From Streptomyces sp. SKN60 (GTDB lineage Bacteria; Actinomycetota; Actinomycetes; Streptomycetales; Streptomycetaceae): DNA of 64,000 nt. The stretch covers positions 1 to 64,000 of the forward strand of contig NZ_JAHTMW010000002.1 of assembly GCF_026236535.1 (NCBI RefSeq), read 5' to 3'. The position numbers were made by a program, and so were the translations under genes. How positions within the stretch are numbered: the first letter of the stretch is position 1; each line of letters opens with the position of its first letter. Positions 51,800 through 60,017 of this stretch are shown piece by piece. Below the pieces are notes generated by a model. That model saw nothing but the letters and a program-made list of their open reading frames with translations, was not told where the DNA came from and made no database searches.

Positions 51800-52762
51800 T
51801 CAGCCCTTCTTCAGGCCGAGCACCTCCGCCGCGGCGAAGGTCTCCCCAGCCGGGCGCGCCGCGTAGTGCGGGGTGAGCAGCCCGTCCAGTTCCTCGTACG
51901 TGAAGACGTCCTTGGCGGTGTCGAACTTGGCGGCCACCCTGGGCCGGTCCACGATCGCCACCATGCCGCCGTGGACGACGAGCAGCTGGCCGTTGACGCC
52001 GGCCGCCGCCGGGGAGGCGAGGTAGCCGACGAGCGGCGCCACGTGCTCCGGCGACAGCGGGTCGAGCTCGTCCTCGGCGGTCGGCTCGGCGCCCCTCTTG
52101 ATTGTCGGAATGGCGGCGAACACGTCCTCGGTCATCCGGGTCCGGGCGCGCGGGCAGATGGCGTTGGCGGTGACCCCGTACTTGGCGAGGGCGAGCGCCG
52201 TGGAGGTGGTCAGACCGACGATGCCGCCCTTGGCCGCCGCGTAGTTGGGCTGGCCGGCCGAACCGGCGAGGAAGGCCTCGGAGGAGGTGTTGACGATCCG
52301 CCCGTAGACCCCGCTCTCGCCCGCCTTGGCCCGGCCGCGCCAGTGCACGGCGGCGAAGTGGGTGGTGTTGAAGTGGCCCTTGAGGTGGACCCGGACCACC
52401 GAGTCCCACTCCGCCTCGCTCATCGAGAAGATCATCCGGTCGCGCAGGATGCCCGCGTTGTTGACCAGGATGTCCAGCTTGCCGAACTCGGCCACGGCCA
52501 GGTCGACCAGACCGCGCGCGGTCTCGAAGTCGGCGACGTCGCCGACGTGGGCGACGGCCCGGCCGCCCGCCGCGCGGATCTCGGCCGCGACCTCCTCGGC
52601 GGGCGCCGCGGAGGCCTCGCCGGAACCGTCGCGCCCGGGCTGCCCGTAGTCGTTGACGACCACGGCCGCGCCGAGCCGGGCCAGTTCCAGGGCCTCGGCC
52701 CGGCCGAGGCCGCGGCCGGCGCCGGTGACGATCGCGCTCAGCCCCTCAAGAGGCAGTGACAT
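51800..52762 (-). CDS. SDR-family 3-hydroxyacyl-CoA dehydrogenase-like protein (Hsd4A-like)
   Basis: A 320-residue short-chain dehydrogenase with TGAGRGLGRAEALELARLGA near 14-33, NNAGILRDRM near 101-110, a catalytic Ser in VNTSSEAF and YAAAKGG near 173-179. The long C-terminal extension (LDGLLTPHYAARPAGE) matches the dehydrogenase part of multifunctional enzyme 2, whose homologues oxidise hydroxyacyl-CoA in steroid or fatty acid side chains. Last gene of the MaoC-alcohol dehydrogenase-SDR operon. Confidence 0.85.
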   Translation of the reverse strand: MSLPLEGLSAIVTGAGRGLGRAEALELARLGAAVVVNDYGQPGRDGSGEASAAPAEEVAAEIRAAGGRAVAHVGDVADFETARGLVDLAVAEFGKLDILVNNAGILRDRMIFSMSEAEWDSVVRVHLKGHFNTTHFAAVHWRGRAKAGESGVYGRIVNTSSEAFLAGSAGQPNYAAAKGGIVGLTTSTALALAKYGVTANAICPRARTRMTEDVFAAIPTIKRGAEPTAEDELDPLSPEHVAPLVGYLASPAAAGVNGQLLVVHGGMVAIVDRPRVAAKFDTAKDVFTYEELDGLLTPHYAARPAGETFAAAEVLGLKKG

Positions 52763-52792
52763 GGGTCGGAGTCCTCTCTCAGCTCTCGATGC

Positions 52793-53878
52793 TCAGATCT
52801 CGATGCAGGTACGGAGCGCCGCACCCGTCCGCATCTGCTCCAGGGCCTCGTTGACGCCCGCCAGCGGCACCCGGTGGGTGATCAGGGACGCCAGGTCGAT
52901 GCGGCCGGCCCGCCAGAGCGCGATGGCCCGTTCGTACGAGCGGAGCACGTCCCCGCCCCCGTACATCGACGGCAGGATCCGCTTCTCGTCGAAGAACAGC
53001 TCGAACATGTTGAGCTGCAGGAAGTCGTCGAGGGCGCCCGCGCCGACCACGCAGAGCGTGCCGCCGCGCCGGGTGGTCTCGTACGCCGTGCGCGCGGTGA
53101 CGGACTTGCCGACGACCTCGAAGACGTAGTCGAAGCCCTCGCCGCCGGTGATCCGCTGCTTGGCGTCGGCGAGCGCGTCGGGGGCGACGGCCTCGGTGGC
53201 GCCGAAGCGGAGCGCGGCCTCGCGGCGCGACTCGACCGGGTCGACGGCGACGATCTGCGCGGCGCCCTGCAGCTTGGCTCCCTGGATGGCGGAGATGCCG
53301 ACGCCGCCGCAGCCGATCACGGCGACCGACGAACCGGCCTCCACCTTCGCGGTGTTGATGGCTGCGCCGAGGCCGGTGGTCACACCGCAGCCGATGAGCG
53401 CGGCGATGTCGAAGGGCACGTCGTCCGGGATCGGGACGGCGCAGCCGGCGTCGACCACGACCTCCTCGGCGAAGGTGCCGGTGCCGGCGAAGCCGAAGAC
53501 GTCGGCGGAACCTCCGCCGGTGCGCTTGAAGTTGGGGGTGCCGGCGTTCATGAAGCCGGCCAGACAGAGCTGGGTCTGACCACGCTTGCAGGCGGGACAG
53601 ACACCGCAGGCGGGCAGCCAGCACAGCAGCACCCGCTGCCCGACGGTGAGGCCGGTGACGCCGTCGCCGACGTCGAGGATCTCGCCGGCGCCCTCATGCC
53701 CCGGGACGAAGGGCGCGGGCTGGGGCAGGACGCCGCTCATGGCGGACACGTCGGAGTGGCACAGGCCGGTGGCCCGGATCCGGATCCGCACCTTGCCGGG
53801 GCCGAAGCCCACCGCCTCGACGTCGTCGAGGACTTCGAGTTTGTCCTGGCCGATCTCGTGCAGTACAGCTGCGCGCAT
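52793..53878 (-). CDS. Zinc-dependent alcohol dehydrogenase (MDR family)
   Basis: A 361-residue medium-chain dehydrogenase. Catalytic zinc ligands lie in GLCHSDVSAM (Cys, about 40) and GHEGAGEI (His, about 60), with structural zinc Cys in CWLPACGVCPACKRGQTQLC (about 86-105). The NAD fold GCGGVGISAIQGAK is near 189-202. It may oxidise an alcohol intermediate of side-chain degradation; substrate unknown. It lies 21 nt downstream of maoC and 30 nt upstream of the SDR gene. Confidence 0.9.
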   Translation of the reverse strand: MRAAVLHEIGQDKLEVLDDVEAVGFGPGKVRIRIRATGLCHSDVSAMSGVLPQPAPFVPGHEGAGEILDVGDGVTGLTVGQRVLLCWLPACGVCPACKRGQTQLCLAGFMNAGTPNFKRTGGGSADVFGFAGTGTFAEEVVVDAGCAVPIPDDVPFDIAALIGCGVTTGLGAAINTAKVEAGSSVAVIGCGGVGISAIQGAKLQGAAQIVAVDPVESRREAALRFGATEAVAPDALADAKQRITGGEGFDYVFEVVGKSVTARTAYETTRRGGTLCVVGAGALDDFLQLNMFELFFDEKRILPSMYGGGDVLRSYERAIALWRAGRIDLASLITHRVPLAGVNEALEQMRTGAALRTCIEI

Positions 53879-53899
53879 GGTGCGGCTCCAATCAGGCGA

Positions 53900-54757
53900 T
53901 CAGGAGTGTTCGACGACGGTGTCGGCGAGGACCGGGGCGTCGTCGCGTTCGGCGGCGGTGACCGTGAGCTGGACGGTGTGCTCGTCCGTGCGCCACATGC
54001 GGATCCGCAGCGTCTCGCCGGGGAAGACGACGCCGGCGAAGCGGGTGCGATAGCCGCGGACCCGCGTGACGTCACCGTCGAGGAGGGTGTCGACGACCGC
54101 CTTGAGGGTCATGCCGTACGAGCACAGGCCGTGCAGGATCGGCCGGTCGAAGCCCGCGAGCTTGGCGAACTCGGGGTCGGCGTGGAGCGGGTTCCAGTCG
54201 CCGGAGAGCCGGTAGAGCAGGGCCTGTTCCTCGCGGATCGGGCGCTCGGCGGTGGCGTCGGGGGCGCGCTCGGGGACCTCCAGGCGTTCGGAGGGCCCGC
54301 GGTCGCCGCCCCAGCCGCCCTCGCCGCGTACGAAGATCTGGGCGTCGCTGGTCCACAGCGGCCCGTCGGCGTCGGCGGCCTCGGAGCGCAGCACCAGGAC
54401 GGCGGCCTTGCCCTTGTCGTGGACGGCGGCGACCCGGGAGGTGGAGACGGCCCGGCCGTTGACCGGCAGGGGCCGGTGCAGGGTGATGGACTGGCCGCCG
54501 TGCAGCACGGCGGCGAGGTCGATGTCGATGCCGGGTGCGGAGAGGCCGCCGACGACGCCCATGCCGGCGCCCGCCACGGTGGCGAAGCTGGGCAGGACGT
54601 GCAGCCGGGATTCGAGGGTGTAGCGCAGCTCGTCGGGGTCGGTCGCGGGGACGCCCGCGCCCAGGCCGAGGTGGTAGAGCTGGACGTCCTTGTGGTCCCA
54701 GGCGATCTCCGCGCTGCGGGGCTCGGCGGCGACGGCCTTGGCGGCGTCAATGGGCAT
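53900..54757 (-). CDS. MaoC-family 2-enoyl-CoA hydratase (Hsd4B-like)
   Basis: A 285-residue double-hotdog enzyme. The N-terminal half is the degenerate MaoC-like domain; the C-terminal half carries the hydratase 2 motif YRLSGDWNPLHADPEFAKLA with FDRPILHGLCSYG. It hydrates enoyl-CoA; the long two-domain form is like Hsd4B of steroid-degrading actinobacteria. AAGGAG lies 10 nt before the ATG. A KstR-type palindrome lies about 106-124 nt upstream, and it is the first gene of the operon with the dehydrogenases. Confidence 0.88.
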   Translation of the reverse strand: MPIDAAKAVAAEPRSAEIAWDHKDVQLYHLGLGAGVPATDPDELRYTLESRLHVLPSFATVAGAGMGVVGGLSAPGIDIDLAAVLHGGQSITLHRPLPVNGRAVSTSRVAAVHDKGKAAVLVLRSEAADADGPLWTSDAQIFVRGEGGWGGDRGPSERLEVPERAPDATAERPIREEQALLYRLSGDWNPLHADPEFAKLAGFDRPILHGLCSYGMTLKAVVDTLLDGDVTRVRGYRTRFAGVVFPGETLRIRMWRTDEHTVQLTVTAAERDDAPVLADTVVEHS

Positions 54758-54862
54758 CGCGTTGCTGCTCCTTGTGGCACATGTGGCAGGTGGAGACCTC
54801 GGCGCGGCCGTCCGCACCGTCGACCGCACCGAGGCCGTGCGGGGCCGTTCGCGGACGCCAGG

Positions 54863-54881
54863 TAGAACGCGTTCTAGAACG
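54863..54881 (-). promoter_or_regulatory. KstR-type operator before the maoC operon
   Basis: TAGAACGCGTTCTA (54863-54876) is a perfect palindrome that fits TNNAACNNGTTNNA, the operator of KstR, the TetR repressor of steroid catabolism in mycobacteria and rhodococci. CGTTCTAGAACG (54870-54881) overlaps it. On the minus strand TATACA (54892-54897) lies just upstream as a possible -10, so a bound repressor would cover the transcription start. Confidence 0.7.
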
Positions 54882-54924
54882 GTGATCCCCATGTATAGCC
54901 GAGGGGTTGGACGTTGGGAACCCT

Positions 54925-54941
54925 TCTGACGCCATGTCAGA
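54925..54941. promoter_or_regulatory. Inverted repeat TCTGAC-(5)-GTCAGA
   Basis: Perfect 6-bp arms in the divergent region between maoC and the ABC transporter. It is a plausible second operator in this 282-nt gap; no regulator gene is adjacent. Confidence 0.45.
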
Positions 54942-55039
54942 TAGCGTGACGGGTGCGGGCCACCCGGGACATTTGTCACGGCCAGGTCCGTACGCCTGAG
55001 CCTGCCGGGCCCCGGCCCCCGCTCCGTAACGTCGTGGTC

Positions 55040-56014
55040 ATGACGACAACAACGGGGACCAGCACAGGAACCGAGTCCGGGACCGGCGACACGGCGGCGG
55101 TCGCCTTCACCGCGGTCACCAAGACCTTCGGCGCGGTCCGCGCCGTCGACGGCATCGACCTCGGCATCCGCCGTGGCGAGACGGTCGCGCTGCTCGGCCG
55201 CAACGGCGCCGGCAAGTCCACCACCATCAACCTGCTCCTCGGTCTCGACGAGCCCGAAAGCGGCCGGGTCCGCCTCTTCGGCGAGGCGCCCGCCCGCGCC
55301 GTCCAGGCCGGCCGGATCGGCGCGATGCTGCAGGACGCCCGCCCGGTCTCCCGGGTCACCGTCCGCGAGCTGGTCGAGTTCGTCGCCCGCACCTACCCGC
55401 GGCCGATGCCCGTGACCGAGGCCCTCGCCCTCGCCGGGCTCACCGACCTCGCCGGCCGCCGGGTGGACCGGCTGTCCGGCGGCCAGGCCCAGCGGGTGCG
55501 GTTCGCGGTCGCGCTGGCGGGAAACCCCGAGCTGATCGTGCTCGACGAGCCGACGGCGGCGCTCGACGTCGAGGCCCGCGAGGCCTTCTGGGACTCGATG
55601 CGCGGCTACGCCCGGCGCGGCAACACGGTCCTCTTCTCCACCCACTACCTGGAGGAGGCCGACGCCAACGCCGACCGGATCGTGGTCGTCGACTCCGGGC
55701 GGGTGCTCGCCGACGGCTCCGCCGAGCAGCTGAAGCGGGCCGCGGGCGGCACCACGGTCTCCTTCGACCTGGCGGGCCGGCCCACCGCGGGTCTGACCGC
55801 GCTGCCCGGTGTCACCTCCATCGAGATCCGCGGCGACCGCGCGCTGCTGCGCAGCGCGGACCCGGACGCCACGGTCCGCGCGCTCGCCGCGCAGGACCTG
55901 GTCAGGGGCCTGCGGGTCGCCCCGGTCTCCCTCAACGAGGCCTTCCTGAACCTGACCCGTACGGCCCCCGGCGCCCCCGCCCGTACCGCCGACTCCCTGG
56001 AGATGTCCCGATGA
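55040..56014 (+). CDS. ABC transporter ATP-binding protein (drug-export type)
   Basis: A 324-residue ATPase. Walker A is GRNGAGKST near 54-62, the Q-loop is in MLQDARPVSRVT, the signature LSGGQAQRV follows, then Walker B LIVLDEP and the switch His in FSTHYLEEAD. A Thr/Gly-rich tail of about 15 residues precedes the domain. There is no Shine-Dalgarno; TAACGT lies 7 nt before the ATG, suggesting a leaderless mRNA. It pairs with the next permease gene (4-nt overlap) and the downstream sensor kinase. Confidence 0.92.
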   Translation: MTTTTGTSTGTESGTGDTAAVAFTAVTKTFGAVRAVDGIDLGIRRGETVALLGRNGAGKSTTINLLLGLDEPESGRVRLFGEAPARAVQAGRIGAMLQDARPVSRVTVRELVEFVARTYPRPMPVTEALALAGLTDLAGRRVDRLSGGQAQRVRFAVALAGNPELIVLDEPTAALDVEAREAFWDSMRGYARRGNTVLFSTHYLEEADANADRIVVVDSGRVLADGSAEQLKRAAGGTTVSFDLAGRPTAGLTALPGVTSIEIRGDRALLRSADPDATVRALAAQDLVRGLRVAPVSLNEAFLNLTRTAPGAPARTADSLEMSR

Positions 56015-56733
56015 TCACCGCGTACGTCCGCCTCGAAGTCCGCCGCACCCTGCGCGACGCCGGTTTCGCGATCTCGTCGATCGGCGTGCCGGTCCTGATG
56101 TACCTCCTCTTCACCAACCTCGGCGGGCAGAACGACGCCGGGATCAAGACCGGCATGATGGTCGGCATGGCGGCATACGGCGCACTGGGCGCCGCCCTGT
56201 CCATCGGCGGCGGCGTCGCCGAGGACAAGACCGCCGGCTGGCTGCGGCAGCTGCGGATCACCCCGATGACCCCGCGCCAGGTGGTCACCGGCCGGGCCCT
56301 GACCGGCACGGTCGTGGTCCTGCCGGCCATCACGGCGGTGCTGCTCGCGGGAGGCCTCGTCAACGGCGTACGGATGGCGGCCTGGCAGTGGGCGGTGACG
56401 GCGCTCGTGCTGTGGGCGGGTTCGCTGCCCTTCACGCTGCTCGGCCTCGGCAACGGCTACCGGCTCACCGCGCAGACGACCGGCGTCATGAACGTGGCCT
56501 GCAACATGGGCCTCGCGGTGGTCGGCGGCCTGTGGTTCCCGATCGACCTGTTCCCGCACTGGCTGGCGCAGATCTCCGCGTTCACGCCCACCAACCGCTT
56601 CTCGGAGCTGGGCGTGGCGGTGACGGAGGGCACGATGCCCGGGCTCGCGGCGATCCTGATCCTGGCGGCATGGGCGGCGCTCTTCGGCACGTACGCGGCG
56701 GTCTCGTACCGTCGTTCCGCACGCATGGTGTGA
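56011..56733 (+). CDS. ABC-2-type transporter permease
   Basis: A 240-residue permease with six predicted helices and the conserved loop EDKTAGWLRQLRITPMTPRQ between helices 2 and 3. It starts in the stop of the ATPase gene (ATGA). The transporter plus two-component pair arrangement is typical of antibiotic or envelope-stress efflux modules of the DesK/LiaS kind. Confidence 0.9.
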   Translation: MITAYVRLEVRRTLRDAGFAISSIGVPVLMYLLFTNLGGQNDAGIKTGMMVGMAAYGALGAALSIGGGVAEDKTAGWLRQLRITPMTPRQVVTGRALTGTVVVLPAITAVLLAGGLVNGVRMAAWQWAVTALVLWAGSLPFTLLGLGNGYRLTAQTTGVMNVACNMGLAVVGGLWFPIDLFPHWLAQISAFTPTNRFSELGVAVTEGTMPGLAAILILAAWAALFGTYAAVSYRRSARMV

Positions 56734-56737
56734 CGCC

Positions 56738-58027
56738 GTGCCGAGCGCGGCCGAAGAAGAGCACGGGGACGGGGACGGGGACGAGATGAGCGGCGCGAAC
56801 GGCAAGGGCAGCGGCAGTACGGGCGGCGGCTTCCGGGACCTGCGCAGGCGACGTGCGGAGAGCGCGCGGGGCGGCCGGCCGGCCGGGCTGAGCCTGCTGC
56901 CGTGGCTGCTGATGGGCCTGGGCGCGCTGTCCCACCTCATCTCGGGCGAGGCCGCCAACCCCTGGGTCGGCGGCCTCGGCCTGCTCGCCTTCAACTCCCT
57001 CTACATCGCCGTCGTGATGCGCGCCTTCGTCCCGGGCGGCCGCGAGACCCCGCTGACCTGGGGACTGCTCGCGGCCCTCACGGCGCTGACGTTCGGGCTC
57101 GCCGCCGGTTACGGGCGGGAGTGGCTGCTCCTCTTCCCGCTCCTGGGGCTCGCGGTCGGGGCGGTGGTGCGGCGCGGGCGGACGCAACGCCTGACGGTGT
57201 TCCCGCTGGTCGCGGCGGTCGGGGCGGTGACGCTCTGGCGGGACGGCTGGGACTCGCTCGGGATCGTGTACGGCACGTTCATCTCGATCATGGTGACGGC
57301 GACGATCCTCGCCCTGAACGAGACCGTGCAGGAGCTGCGCGAGACCCGCGAGGAACTGGCCCGCACGGCGGTCGAGAAGGAGCGGCTGCGCTTCTCGCGC
57401 GATCTGCACGACCTGCTCGGCCACACCCTGTCCGTCATCGTCGTGAAGTCGGAGGCGGCCCGGCGGCTCGGGCCGCGCGACCTGGACGCGGCGCTCGCGC
57501 AGGTCGCGGACATCGAGACGGTGGGCCGGCAGGCGCTCACCGAGATCCGGGAGGCGGTGACCGGCTACCGCGAGGCCTCCCTCTCGGCCGAACTCGACCG
57601 CGCCCGCGACGTCCTGGCCTCGGCCGGCATCGAGCCGGTGGTCCGCCAGTCCGGCCCGCCCCTTGAGCCGCAGACGGAGGCGCTGCTCAGCTGGGTGGTG
57701 CGCGAGTCGGCGACCAACGTCGTCCGGCACTCCGGCGCCGGCCGCTGCGAGATCGAGGTCGGCGGCGGCCCGGAACGGGTCCGCCTGACGGTCTCGGACG
57801 ACGGCCGCGGCGCCGACTGTACGGATGCGGATACGGGTACGGGTACGGGTACGGGTACGGGTGCGCCGGGCAGTGGCCTGCGGGGCCTCCGGGAGCGGGT
57901 CGCGGCGGCGGGCGGCACGCTGACCTCGGGCCCGGGCCCGCGCGGCGGGTTCCGGCTGGAGGCGGAGCTGCCGGTGGAGCCGGCGGGAGAGCCTTCTGGC
58001 GCGTCCGGCTTCGGGGCGAACTGCTGA
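56738..58027 (+). CDS. Sensor histidine kinase (NarL-type, HisKA_3)
   Basis: A 429-residue membrane kinase. Five or six hydrophobic segments (about 50-200) form the sensor. The phosphoacceptor is in FSRDLHDLLGHTLSVI, and the ATPase N-box-like VVRESATNVVRHSGA and G-box SGLRGLRERV follow. A Thr/Gly run in the ATP lid comes from a hexanucleotide repeat. It begins with GTG 56738, 4 nt after the permease stop; ATG 56786 is an alternative. Its likely partner regulator lies at 60018, separated from it by the melC genes. Confidence 0.9.
   Translation: MPSAAEEEHGDGDGDEMSGANGKGSGSTGGGFRDLRRRRAESARGGRPAGLSLLPWLLMGLGALSHLISGEAANPWVGGLGLLAFNSLYIAVVMRAFVPGGRETPLTWGLLAALTALTFGLAAGYGREWLLLFPLLGLAVGAVVRRGRTQRLTVFPLVAAVGAVTLWRDGWDSLGIVYGTFISIMVTATILALNETVQELRETREELARTAVEKERLRFSRDLHDLLGHTLSVIVVKSEAARRLGPRDLDAALAQVADIETVGRQALTEIREAVTGYREASLSAELDRARDVLASAGIEPVVRQSGPPLEPQTEALLSWVVRESATNVVRHSGAGRCEIEVGGGPERVRLTVSDDGRGADCTDADTGTGTGTGTGAPGSGLRGLRERVAAAGGTLTSGPGPRGGFRLEAELPVEPAGEPSGASGFGANC
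57829..57864. repeat. Hexanucleotide repeat GGGTAC within the kinase gene
   Basis: Six consecutive 6-bp units (GGATAC, four GGGTAC, GGGTGC), in frame, encoding a run of alternating Thr-Gly between the N-box and G-box of the kinase ATPase domain, where the ATP lid is. Slippage would add or remove TG pairs without breaking the frame. Confidence 0.9.
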
Positions 58028-58362
58028 CGTCGGGACCCGCCCCGGCCGCCGTCCCGGCTGCCGGATCCGGTCAGTTTCCGCTGGTGGGCCCGGCCACACG
58101 CACAGCCCCGCGCCGAAAGATCATCCGGGTGAAGTGCCCCTTCCCGGCGGAGGGTTTCGTTCCGCGGCCGCCGGGCCCGTCTCGTACCGCAAGATCAACT
58201 CTGTTCAAGTCTGCACTTTTCGCGGGAGGTTGTCCGTATCGAGCCCAACCGGCCGGCGCCGATTTCCGCCCCGCCGAAGCCCCCGAGTACCGATGGGAAG
58301 CACCGGGGGGCATATGACCAACCGACCAACCCCCGGCGCACCACGCACGAGGGGGTTTCTCC
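58028..58362. other. Noncoding gap upstream of melC1
   Basis: This 335-nt stretch has lower GC than its flanks around 58190-58240, a likely promoter region for melC1 (for example TTCAAG at 58205 as a weak -35-like element). No gene, terminator or clear operator was recognised. Confidence 0.5.
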
Positions 58363-58764
58363 ATGTCATCCAGCATCACCCGCCGCAAGGTCCTCGGCGT
58401 CGCCGCGGGCGCCGCCGGCGCGGCCGCGGGCCTCGCCCTGGCCGGCCCGGCCGCAGCGGCGGCCGCCCCGGCCCGGACCGCCGCACCCGGCTCCGCCGAC
58501 TTCGACGAGGTCTACCTGGGCCGCCACATCAAGGGCGGCCCGTCGGCCCACGGCGGACACCACGGGGGTCACGAAGGCCACGGGGGCGGCTACACCGTCA
58601 CGATCGACGGCGCGGAACTGCACGTCATGCGGAACGCGGACGGCACCTGGATCAGCGTCATCACGCACTACGACCCGGTCGCCACGCCCAGAGCCGCCGC
58701 CCGCGCGGCCGTGCGCGAGTTGCAGGGCGCGCCGCTCGTCCCGCTGACCCTGCCCGTCGCCTGA
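58363..58764 (+). CDS. melC1: Tyrosinase copper chaperone MelC1
   Basis: A 133-residue cofactor protein that delivers copper to apo-tyrosinase and carries it through the Tat pathway. The twin-arginine signal [18 protein letters not shown] is at about 6-23. A His-rich loop [12 protein letters not shown] at about 64-75 is suited to copper binding, and [20 protein letters not shown] is the conserved part that fits into the tyrosinase active site. It is 22 nt upstream of melC2. Confidence 0.94.
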   Translation: MSSSITRRKVLGVAAGAAGAAAGLALAGPAAAAAAPARTAAPGSADFDEVYLGRHIKGGPSAHGGHHGGHEGHGGGYTVTIDGAELHVMRNADGTWISVITHYDPVATPRAAARAAVRELQGAPLVPLTLPVA

Positions 58765-58786
58765 CCGCCCCGGAGTCGATCGCATC

Positions 58787-59629
58787 ATGACCGTGCACAT
58801 ACGCAAGAACCAGGCCACGCTCACCGCCGACGAGAAGCGCCGCTTCGTCGCCGCGCTGCTCGAACTGAAGCGCACCGGCCGCTACGACGCCTTCGTCACC
58901 ACCCACAACGCCTTCATCATGGGCGACACGGACGGCGGCGACCGGGTCGGGCACCGCTCGCCGTCCTTCCTGCCCTGGCACCGGCGCTTCCTGCTCGAGT
59001 TCGAGGCGGCGCTGCGGTCGGTGGACCCGACCGTCGCGCTCCCCTACTGGGACTGGACGGCCGACCGCACCTCCCGCTCCTCCCTCTGGGCCCCCGACTT
59101 CCTCGGCGGCACCGGCCGCGCCCGCGACGGGCAGGTCGTGGACGGGCCGTTCGCGCGCTCGGGCGACCGCTGGCCGATCACCGTCCGCGTGGACGGGCGC
59201 GACTACCTCCGCCGTGACCTGGGCGCGAGCGGCCGCCCGCTGCCGACGCGCGCCGAGGTGGACTCGGTGCTCGCGATGGAGACGTACGACACGGCGCCGT
59301 GGAACAGCGCCTCGGACGGCTTCCGCAACCACCTGGAGGGCTGGCGCGGGGTGAACCTCCACAACCGCGTCCATGTGTGGGTCGGCGGCCAGATGGCGAC
59401 CGGCGTCTCCCCCAACGACCCGGTGTTCTGGCTGCACCACGCCTTCGTCGACAAGCTGTGGGCCGACTGGCAGGCCCGCCACCCCGCGTCGCCCTACCTC
59501 CCGGCGGCCGGCACCGCGAACGTCGTCGACCTCCACGACACGATGCGCCCGTGGAACGACGTCACGCCGGCCGACATGCTGGACCACACCCGCCACTACA
59601 CCTTCGACACGGCGGCGACGGCCGCCTAG
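58787..59629 (+). CDS. melC2: Tyrosinase MelC2
   Basis: A 280-residue type 3 copper enzyme that oxidises tyrosine and DOPA to quinones that polymerise to melanin. CuA ligands lie in TTHNAF, GHRSPSFLPWHRRFLLEFE; CuB ligands in NLHNRVHVWVGG and WLHHAFVDKLW. It has no signal of its own and leaves the cell with MelC1. The pair sits between a sensor kinase and its probable response regulator gene on the same strand. Confidence 0.96.
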   Translation: MTVHIRKNQATLTADEKRRFVAALLELKRTGRYDAFVTTHNAFIMGDTDGGDRVGHRSPSFLPWHRRFLLEFEAALRSVDPTVALPYWDWTADRTSRSSLWAPDFLGGTGRARDGQVVDGPFARSGDRWPITVRVDGRDYLRRDLGASGRPLPTRAEVDSVLAMETYDTAPWNSASDGFRNHLEGWRGVNLHNRVHVWVGGQMATGVSPNDPVFWLHHAFVDKLWADWQARHPASPYLPAAGTANVVDLHDTMRPWNDVTPADMLDHTRHYTFDTAATAA

Positions 59630-59636
59630 CCGGCGG

Positions 59637-59966
59637 CTAAGGGGTGCTCTGCTCGGTCGTCTGACCGCCGATCTCGGCGACCGAGCTGTTCCCGCTCACG
59701 GTGCCCGACACGTGATCGCCCCCGCCGCCACTTGCGCCGCTTCCGCCGCCGATCCCCAGCATCCCGACGAGCCCGCCGGCGGGCCTTGCGGCCCCGTCGG
59801 CAGCGGCGGCCTGCGCGGCACCGCTCACCGTCATCCCGAGCACGGCCCCCGCGAGCACGACGGCGGCGGCGATCCCGTTCCCGGCCTTGGTCCTGGTCTT
59901 GGTCCTGGTCCTGGTCTTGGTCCTGGTCTTGGTCCTGGTCTTGGTCCTGGTCCTGGTCTTGTTCAT
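59637..59966 (-). CDS. Small secreted protein with repeat-encoded Thr-Arg/Thr-Lys N-terminus
   Basis: A 109-residue protein. The N-terminus is a run of alternating Thr and Arg/Lys (about 3-28) encoded by a hexanucleotide repeat. A hydrophobic signal-peptide core follows (GIAAAVVLAGAVLGMTVSG) with a cleavage site near AAQAAAADG. The mature part is Gly/Ser-rich (GGSGASGGGGD) and ends QTTEQSTP. It is convergent with melC2 and divergent from the response regulator. Small exported proteins like this are common in Streptomyces, but the N-terminus is unusual. Confidence 0.65.
   Translation of the reverse strand: MNKTRTRTKTRTKTRTKTRTRTKTRTKAGNGIAAAVVLAGAVLGMTVSGAAQAAAADGAARPAGGLVGMLGIGGGSGASGGGGDHVSGTVSGNSSVAEIGGQTTEQSTP
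59886..59963. repeat. Hexanucleotide repeat CYTGGT (13 units)
   Basis: Thirteen consecutive 6-bp units of CTTGGT or CCTGGT (the last is CTTGTT). On the minus strand it encodes alternating Thr and Arg/Lys in the signal peptide n-region of the small secreted protein. The unit length preserves frame. Confidence 0.92.
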
Positions 59967-60017
59967 GCCCGTCCAACGACGAGCCCCCGCGCACCGATGC
60001 GGCCTACGCTGTCCCCT

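Noticed and set aside
55040..56733. ABC transporter as part of the neighbouring steroid-type operon
   Set aside because: It is divergent, has its own leaderless promoter signature and is followed by a sensor kinase, fitting an efflux module.
59626..59994. Minus-strand frame with a (Asp-Gln)n run
   Set aside because: It is a shifted reading of the CYTGGT repeat. The frame giving the Thr-Arg/Lys run has a signal peptide and a good start, so it is the plausible gene.
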